Source: Hamadaea sp013361475 (GTDB taxonomy: Bacteria > Actinomycetota > Actinomycetes > Mycobacteriales > Micromonosporaceae). From it: a stretch of 64,000 bases of DNA. Below are positions 59,067 through 64,000 of this stretch, one piece after another (position 1 is the first letter of the stretch; the number at the start of each line of letters is the position of its first letter). The position numbers were made by a program, and so were the translations under genes. Below the pieces are notes generated by a model, which saw only the letters and a list, made by a program, of their open reading frames with translations, searched no databases and was not told the DNA's origin. Where the stretch lies: positions 186,001 through 250,000 of the forward strand of contig NZ_JBFAHM010000001.1 in the NCBI RefSeq assembly GCF_040654195.1. Direction: 5' to 3'.

Positions 59067-59356
59067 TAGGGTTGCGCTCCAGTCGCCTCGTTACGGCGGT
59101 GGGCGGCCGGCGGAACCGGATCGAACCCACCAGGGTGGAAGGGGTGACACCGCCCGATCCGCCGGATCGCCAGCCAGCTACCCCGCAGCGCGCCGTGGAC
59201 GGCGAGCGCCTCCAGCGCGTAAGCACTGCAGGACGGGTAGAACCGGCAGCGGGCCGGCAGGCCCGGACTTATCCAACGACGGTACGCGATAACCCCCAGC
59301 GCCAGCACGCGACCGGGGAGTGTCGCAGGTCGCGCCACGCCAGGCAGGGTCTTCAC
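59066..59356 (-). CDS. yidD: Membrane protein insertion efficiency factor YidD
   Basis: A 96-residue YidD with the signature CRFYPSCSAYALEALAVHGALRGSWLAIRRIGRCHPFHPGGFDPVP. It supports YidC-dependent insertion. The start is GTG at 59356, overlapping the rnpA stop by four bases (GTGA). Confidence 0.97.
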   Translation of the reverse strand: MKTLPGVARPATLPGRVLALGVIAYRRWISPGLPARCRFYPSCSAYALEALAVHGALRGSWLAIRRIGRCHPFHPGGFDPVPPAAHRRNEATGAQP

Positions 59357-59772
59357 GACGCCTCCCTGGTCCGGCGCGGGCGAGCCGCGGCCGCGAGCGC
59401 GGCGTCCAGGTCCGCGCTCAGCCGGTCGAACGTCGCGTGGGCCGCTGCCGGCAACGCGCGCACCACCAGAGTGGTGCCCATCGGGTACGCCGAGAGGCGA
59501 GCCGCGACAAGGTGACGTAGCCGACGTTTGACCTTGTTCCGGACAACCGCCCCGCCAACCGCCTTGGATACGACAAAGCCGACCTTGGGGCCGCTCATGT
59601 CACAGTCGGCGCGGGGGGCGGACGTGACACAGCCCGAGAGCTCCCGGCTCTCGGGCTGGTCGATGCTGGTCTTCAAGTGGACGACCACGGTGCCCCGGCC
59701 GACACGTCGACCGGCGCGGACGGCGTCAGCGAACTCGCGGCTGCTCCGCAGACGATTCGCGGCCGGCAGCAT
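59353..59772 (-). CDS. rnpA: Ribonuclease P protein component
   Basis: A 139-residue RNase P protein, longer than the usual 110-120 residues because of an insertion in the first half (ELSGCVTSAPRADCDMSGP). LRSSREFADAVRAGRRVGRG and the RNR-like motif VVRNKVKRRLRHLV are clear. It assists the RNase P RNA in maturing the 5' ends of tRNAs. It lies 20 bases downstream of rpmH. Confidence 0.97.
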   Translation of the reverse strand: MLPAANRLRSSREFADAVRAGRRVGRGTVVVHLKTSIDQPESRELSGCVTSAPRADCDMSGPKVGFVVSKAVGGAVVRNKVKRRLRHLVAARLSAYPMGTTLVVRALPAAAHATFDRLSADLDAALAAAARPRRTREAS

Positions 59773-59792
59773 GCGGCACCGCCCCGCTCGGC

Positions 59793-59930
59793 TCAGACGG
59801 CCAGGCGGGCGCGACCCTTGCCCCGGCGGGCGGACAGGACGGCACGGCCGGCACGGGTGCGCATGCGCAGCCGGAAGCCGTGGGTCTTGGCGCGCCGACG
59901 GTTGTTCGGCTGGTACGTGCGCTTGCTCAC
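59793..59930 (-). CDS. rpmH: 50S ribosomal protein L34
   Basis: A 45-residue, very basic L34 (SKRTYQPNNRRRAKTHGFRLRM). The start is GTG at 59930 with GGAGAG upstream. It heads the rpmH-rnpA-yidD-yidC-jag-rsmG cluster, divergent from dnaA. Confidence 0.97.
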   Translation of the reverse strand: MSKRTYQPNNRRRAKTHGFRLRMRTRAGRAVLSARRGKGRARLAV

Positions 59931-60305
59931 GTCAGGCTCTCCTGCGGTCATCCCCGCCCCTGGACGGCGGCGGGGGAGGTCTTCTCGACGGTCTCTCGAC
60001 TGTCTATTCGGCCGCCACCCTAGCATCCTTCTCAGGAGCGCTGGGCAGCGGAGCAACCTGTCCAGGGTACACGCTGCGTCGATCTGGGACCAAAGCGCTG
60101 TGGTCTTGTGGTCGCTGCCTCGTTATCCTGCTGGGACCCGGATGGGGGCCGGGGAGTGCTCGCCCGAGCCGCCAGGAGTGCGGTCAGTGTCACGTGGCCG
60201 CCCCGGGGCCACACGGCGCCGGGGTTGTGGATAACTTAGCTCGATGCCGTTGTGCGCAGAGTCCGCGCCGCGGGCGTCCGGGGAGAAGGTTGGGGGGCGA
60301 GAAGA
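59931..60305. promoter_or_regulatory. rpmH-dnaA divergent promoter region with a DnaA box
   Basis: A 375-base gap between divergent rpmH and dnaA. A perfect DnaA box TGTGGATAA lies at 60226-60234, 72 bases before the dnaA start, consistent with autoregulation of dnaA. Other motifs were not identified with confidence. Confidence 0.6.
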
Positions 60306-61937
60306 GTGGGAGACCTCGACGCGGTCTGGGTGAACGCCGTCAACGATCTCGCCGACCAGATCATCTCGCCGCAGCAGCGGGCGTACCTTCAGCTCACTCG
60401 GCTGCGCGCGATCGTCGAGGACACCGCGCTGCTGTCGGTGCCGGACCCGTACACCCGGGACTTCATCGAAAGCCGGATGCGGCCGCAGATCACCGACGCG
60501 CTCTCCCGGAACCTCGGCCGCCCCATCCAGGTGGCCGTGACCGTCCGTCCTCCGGAGGACGACACCCAGCGGGCTCCCCTCTACATGGGCGGCGGCTACG
60601 GCTCCCCGGCACCCGCGAGCACGCCGGTGCCGCGCCCGATGCCGGTGGAGGAGCCACGTCCGGATCTTCAGCAGGCGCTGTCCTACCCGAGCGGGGCGTA
60701 CCCGCCGGTGGCGATCACTCCGCCGCCGGACGGAGAGGACGCGTTGTTCGCCGTCCCCACTCAGCCCGTGCCCCGGGAACCCGTCCACGACGGGGCGCCC
60801 GAGAGTGGCCCCGGCCGCGCCGGTTCCCCGAGCGCGCCGACGCCCTCGGTGTCGCCGGCCGAGGGACGTGGGCCGCTGGGAGCCCGGCAGGCCGCCGCCG
60901 AGACCGGTGGCAACAAGCTCAACCCGAAGTACATGTTCGAGACGTTCGTCATCGGGTCCTCGAACCGGTTCGCCCACGCCGCCGCCGTGGCGGTCGCCGA
61001 GTCGCCGGCCAAGGCGTACAACCCGCTGTTCATCTACGGCGGCTCCGGGCTCGGCAAGACGCACTTGCTGCACGCGATCGGCCATTACGCCCAGCAGCTC
61101 GGCAACGCCCGCGGCGTGCGATACGTCTCGACCGAAGAGTTCACCAACGACTTCATCAACTCCCTGCGCGACGACAAGCAGAGCGCGTTCCAGCGCCGTT
61201 ATCGGGACGTCGACATCCTGCTGATCGACGACATCCAGTTCCTCGAGAACCGGGAGCGTACGCAGGAAGAGTTCTTCCACACCTTCAACACCCTTCACAA
61301 CGCGAACAAGCAGATCGTGATCACCTCCGACCGGTCGCCCAAGCAGCTGGCCACTTTGGAGGATCGACTGCGTACGCGGTTCGAGTGGGGCCTGCTGGCC
61401 GACATCCAGCCGCCCGACCTGGAGACGCGGATCGCGATCCTGCAGAAGAAGGCGGCACAGGACCGGTTGTTCGCCCCGCCCGAGGTGCTGGAGTTCGTCG
61501 CCTCGCGGATCTCCAACTCGATCCGGGAACTCGAGGGCGCGCTGATCCGCGTGACGGCGTACGCCTCACTGTCCCGGTCGCCGGTGAGTCTCCAGATCGC
61601 GGAGGAGGTGCTCCGCGACTTCATTCCGGACGGCACCGCCCCGGAGATCACCGCCGACCAGATCATGGTGTCCACAGCGGACTACTTCGGGGTGAGCCTG
61701 GAGGACCTCCGCGGGCACTCCCGCTCGCGCGTGCTCGTGAACGCGCGCCAGGTCGCCATGTACCTGTGCCGGGAGCTGACGGCGATGTCGTTGCCCCGGA
61801 TCGGGTCGGCCTTCGGCGGGCGCGACCACACCACGGTGATGCATGCCGAACGGAAGATCCGGCAGCAGATGGCGGAGCGACGCTCGCTCTACAACCAGAT
61901 CGCGGAACTCACCAACCGGATCAAGCAAACGCCCTGA
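60306..61937 (+). CDS. dnaA: Chromosomal replication initiator DnaA
   Basis: A 543-residue initiator. Domain I is about 1-95 (VNAVNDLADQIISPQQRAYLQL), and domain II is a long proline-rich linker of about 100 residues, as in actinobacteria. Domain III has GGSGLGKTH (Walker A, about 245-253), DILLIDDIQFLENR (Walker B) and the TSDRSPKQL sensor. Domain IV is the DNA-binding GGRDHTTVMHAERKI. It binds the DnaA boxes at oriC and melts the origin. GTG at 60306 is preferred over an upstream GTG at 60252, because the family begins GDLDAVW there. Confidence 0.97.
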   Translation: MGDLDAVWVNAVNDLADQIISPQQRAYLQLTRLRAIVEDTALLSVPDPYTRDFIESRMRPQITDALSRNLGRPIQVAVTVRPPEDDTQRAPLYMGGGYGSPAPASTPVPRPMPVEEPRPDLQQALSYPSGAYPPVAITPPPDGEDALFAVPTQPVPREPVHDGAPESGPGRAGSPSAPTPSVSPAEGRGPLGARQAAAETGGNKLNPKYMFETFVIGSSNRFAHAAAVAVAESPAKAYNPLFIYGGSGLGKTHLLHAIGHYAQQLGNARGVRYVSTEEFTNDFINSLRDDKQSAFQRRYRDVDILLIDDIQFLENRERTQEEFFHTFNTLHNANKQIVITSDRSPKQLATLEDRLRTRFEWGLLADIQPPDLETRIAILQKKAAQDRLFAPPEVLEFVASRISNSIRELEGALIRVTAYASLSRSPVSLQIAEEVLRDFIPDGTAPEITADQIMVSTADYFGVSLEDLRGHSRSRVLVNARQVAMYLCRELTAMSLPRIGSAFGGRDHTTVMHAERKIRQQMAERRSLYNQIAELTNRIKQTP

Positions 61938-62585
61938 CCTGCACAAAGGACACTTCGACGGGCGGTGTGACCACAGGGTCGCGCCGCCCGTCGCTGTATA
62001 TCGACACTCGTCGTCAAGTTATCCCCAACCGGTGGACGGAGGTTGTGGATTGCCTGTGGATATGTGTGGACAAAAAATTGTCCCTGTGGATTCAGTGTGG
62101 ACAACCGACCAAGATCCGTGGACAGGTTTCCATGATCCGTGGATATCCCTGTGTACAAGCCCCTCCGGGCGGTCCGCCCGATCGGTGGATAACCCGGTGG
62201 ATAACCTGTGGAAGTCTTGTGGGGAACGTGTGGGTAAGAGTGGACATTGTGTGGACACCGAATGTCCTGTGGATGGAAGAGCGGTTTTTCCACGGCTTCA
62301 TCCACCGGTTGTCCACCGGCTGTGAACCAGGGTGAGCAGCGAAAACGGCAGTTATCCCCAGTTTCCACAGGCCCTACTATTACGACGGTAGAGATTTCTA
62401 AGAAGAAGAAAAACCAATCTTCGCGGTGTGGATGTTGGTGGGCTGCCGGCGGGCCGACCCCACCGAGCACCCGCACCGGAGAAGCCATAGGGTGGTTCAC
62501 CGTCACACCTCGCCGTTAGGGTCGATAGTCCGTACGAAGCTCTCGCTGACCCGACGCCCTGACATGAGATCCCCGGAGGCCTCGC
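61938..62585. other. oriC: Chromosomal replication origin oriC
   Basis: The 648-base gap between dnaA and dnaN is full of DnaA-box-like nonamers. Perfect TGTGGACAA occurs at 62065 and 62096. Close variants include TTATCCCCA (62019, 62352), TGTGGATTG (62044), TGTGGATAT (62055), TGTGGATTC (62085), TGTGTACAA (62150), GGTGGATAA (62184, 62196), TGTGGGTAA (62229), TGTGGACAC (62250), TGTGGATGG (62268), TCATCCACC (62298) and TTGTCCACC (62309). Position and box density match actinobacterial oriC. Left boxes are mostly in one orientation and those near dnaN in the other. Confidence 0.95.
62352..62388 (+). other. Basal unwinding element: DnaA boxes, GC spacer and DnaA-trio
   Basis: TTATCCCCA (62352-62360) and GTTTCCACA (62361-62369) are followed by a short GC-rich spacer and CTACTATTACGACGG (62374-62388). 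The complementary strand reads 3'-GATGATAATG..., the repeating trinucleotide pattern of the DnaA-trio known from B. subtilis. An A-rich stretch (to about 62416) follows, the likely melting site. Confidence 0.7.
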
Positions 62586-63719
62586 ATGAAGTTCCGTGTT
62601 GAGCGCGACGCGCTTGCCGACGCCGTTGCGTGGACCGCAAAGAGCCTGCCCAGCCGGCCGTCGGTGCCGGTCCTCGCAGGTGTGATGCTGCGCGTCGCCG
62701 ACGGCCGCCTGCACGTCTCCGGCTTCGACTACGAGGTGTCCAGCCAGGTCGACGTCGAGGTCCAGGCGGACGCCGACGGCGCGGCCCTGGTCTCCGGCCG
62801 CCTGCTCGCCGAGATCACCAAGGCGCTCCCGGCCAAGCCGGTGGAGATCGCCGCCGTCGGCTCGCACCTCGAACTCGTCTGCGGCAGCGCGCGGTTCACC
62901 CTGCCGACGATGCCGGTCGAGGACTACCCGACGTTGCCCGAGCTGCCGCAGAGCGCCGGCACCGTCGACGCGGCCACCTTCGCCGCCGCCGTCGCCCAGG
63001 TCGCCATCGCGGCCGGCCGGGACGAGACGCTGCCCATGATGACCGGCGTACGCCTGGAGCTGTCCGGTTCCACGATCGCGCTCCTCGCCACCGACCGTTA
63101 CCGGTTGGCCGTCCGGGAGATCAGCTGGGAGCCGGGGTCCGACGACGTCGAGACCACCGCTCTGGTGCCGGCGCGGACGCTGGCCGACACCGCCAAGACG
63201 CTCGGCCCGCTGGGCGGCAGCGTGACCGTCGCGCTGGCCACCGCCGGCGCGGGCGAGGGCATGATCGGGTTCGCCGGCGGCACCCGAAAGACCACCAGCC
63301 GCCTGCTCGACGGCCAGTCCTACCCGCCGGTGCGGTCGCTGTTCCCGGCGTCGTTCAACGCCGAGGCGCGGGTGCCGGTGAGCGCCCTGGTCGAGGTCGT
63401 CAAGCGCGTGTCGCTGGTCGCCGAGAAGGCCACCCCGATCCGGTTGTCCTTCACCGAGGAGGGCCTCGTCGTCGAGGCGGGCGGCACCGAGGAGGCTCGG
63501 GCGAGCGAGGCGATGGAAGCCACCTTCACCGGTGAGCCGTTCACGATCGCGTTCAACCCGCAATACCTCATCGACGGACTGGGCGCCCTCGGTGCGGCGA
63601 CCGCCGTCTTCGGGTTCACCGACGCCTTCAAGCCGGCGGTTCTCATGCCGGCCGGCGACGACGGCGAGGTTGTGCCGGGTTACCGCTATCTGATCATGCC
63701 GATTCGGGTCGGGCGCTAG
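62586..63719 (+). CDS. dnaN: DNA polymerase III beta sliding clamp
   Basis: A 377-residue clamp with three homologous domains (N-terminal MKFRVERDALADAVAWTAKSLPSRPSVPVLAGVML; central TVDAATFAAAVAQVAIAAGRDETLPMMTGV; C-terminal EGLVVEAGGTEEARASEAMEA and PQYLIDGL). It tethers polymerase III to DNA. CCGGAGG provides the ribosome binding site before the ATG at 62586. Confidence 0.98.
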   Translation: MKFRVERDALADAVAWTAKSLPSRPSVPVLAGVMLRVADGRLHVSGFDYEVSSQVDVEVQADADGAALVSGRLLAEITKALPAKPVEIAAVGSHLELVCGSARFTLPTMPVEDYPTLPELPQSAGTVDAATFAAAVAQVAIAAGRDETLPMMTGVRLELSGSTIALLATDRYRLAVREISWEPGSDDVETTALVPARTLADTAKTLGPLGGSVTVALATAGAGEGMIGFAGGTRKTTSRLLDGQSYPPVRSLFPASFNAEARVPVSALVEVVKRVSLVAEKATPIRLSFTEEGLVVEAGGTEEARASEAMEATFTGEPFTIAFNPQYLIDGLGALGAATAVFGFTDAFKPAVLMPAGDDGEVVPGYRYLIMPIRVGR

Positions 63720-63809
63720 CCTGAACCTTCAGGGGGCGGGCCGCGCGCCGAAGATCGCCGCGTCCGGCGTCCGTCTCGAACACGGCAAGCACACCTGAGT
63801 GGAGTGACC

Positions 63810-64000
63810 ATGCAACTCGGACTCATCGGCCTCGGCAAGATGGGCGGCAACATGCGTGACCGCCTGCGCGGGGCCGGTCACGAGGTCGTCGGCTTCGACC
63901 GCAACCCCGACCTGTCGGACGCGGCGAGCCTGGAAGAGCTGGTCGGCAAGCTGCAGGCGCCGCGCGCGATCTGGGTGATGGTGCCCGCCGGTGTCACCGA
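63810..64000 (+). CDS. gnd: 6-phosphogluconate dehydrogenase, NAD-binding N-terminus (partial)
   Basis: The window ends 63 residues in. MQLGLIGLGKMGGNMRDRLRGAGHEVVGFDRN is the NAD(P)-binding motif of the 6-phosphogluconate dehydrogenase family (the short, decarboxylating GntZ/YqeC type), and AIWVMVPAGV follows. The start is ATG at 63810 with GGAG upstream. In actinobacteria gnd lies between dnaN and recF, which matches. Confidence 0.9.
   Translation, partial: MQLGLIGLGKMGGNMRDRLRGAGHEVVGFDRNPDLSDAASLEELVGKLQAPRAIWVMVPAGVT

Overview
This is a high-G+C actinobacterial chromosome segment carrying the replication origin. Gene order (rpmH-rnpA-yidD-yidC-jag-rsmG-parA-parB ... trxA-trxB-anti-sigma-sigM ... 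murJ-pcnA on one side of dnaA-oriC-dnaN-gnd, and further left ino1-PadR-DUF5318-ponA-GT87-rpsF-ssb-rpsR-rplI-dnaB) is the classic actinobacterial origin block, with the same neighbours as in Mycobacterium tuberculosis and Streptomyces. The DUF6584/DUF6528-type genes, the separate MurJ pseudokinase gene and the overall style suggest Micromonosporaceae; the family-level placement is inference.

Layout. 1-5235: tail of an LppU-like exported protein, a DoxX-like protein, a GT87 membrane glycosyltransferase, then a tightly overlapping molybdenum cofactor operon (moaC-moaB fusion, moeA, moaE). 5236-9427: an A+T-richer leader with a possible BldD box and a 14-residue micro-ORF, a membrane GGDEF-EAL c-di-GMP protein with a degenerate GGDEF motif, and another GT87-like protein. 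9372-14435: dnaB with a DnaA-box cluster upstream, a VWA lipoprotein, and the rpsF-ssb-rpsR-rplI operon. 14436-25617: envelope genes, including two paralogous class A penicillin-binding proteins flanking a GT87 gene, a GT-C membrane protein and an endonuclease IV-like enzyme. 25768-31203: PadR regulator with a palindromic operator, inositol-phosphate synthase, DUF6528, two tandem DUF6584 genes, MFS exporter. 31200-45736: pcnA, murJ, a HerA-like ATPase, the MurJ-partner pseudokinase, sigM and its anti-sigma factor, trxB-trxA, a CwlM-like amidase, GNAT, aminotransferase, ddl.

45733-54260 is the accessory part. An MFS-regulator-SDR islet is followed by about 6 kb of mostly non-coding, low-complexity DNA seeded with parS sites, degenerate parS-like tandem repeats, a second DnaA-box field and the decayed remains of a DUF222/HNH (REP13E12-like) endonuclease gene. 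54261-59930 is parB-parA-rsmG-jag-yidC-yidD-rnpA-rpmH. 60306-63719 is dnaA-oriC-dnaN; oriC carries about twenty DnaA-box-like nonamers and ends, next to dnaN, in a box / GC spacer / DnaA-trio arrangement. The window ends inside gnd.

How it fits together: the origin and its initiator (DnaA), clamp, helicase and SSB sit with the ParAB-parS segregation system (seven perfect parS sites). Around them is a peptidoglycan/lipid-linked envelope module (MurJ, pseudokinase, CwlM, Ddl, two PBPs, GT87/GT-C enzymes, YidC) and a redox/stress module (SigM, anti-sigma, thioredoxin system). No complete phage, transposon, CRISPR array, tRNA or rRNA gene was seen. The most unusual material is the parS-associated repeat array, the HNH pseudogene within the parS region, the extra DnaA-box clusters, and the 14-residue peptide upstream of the c-di-GMP gene.
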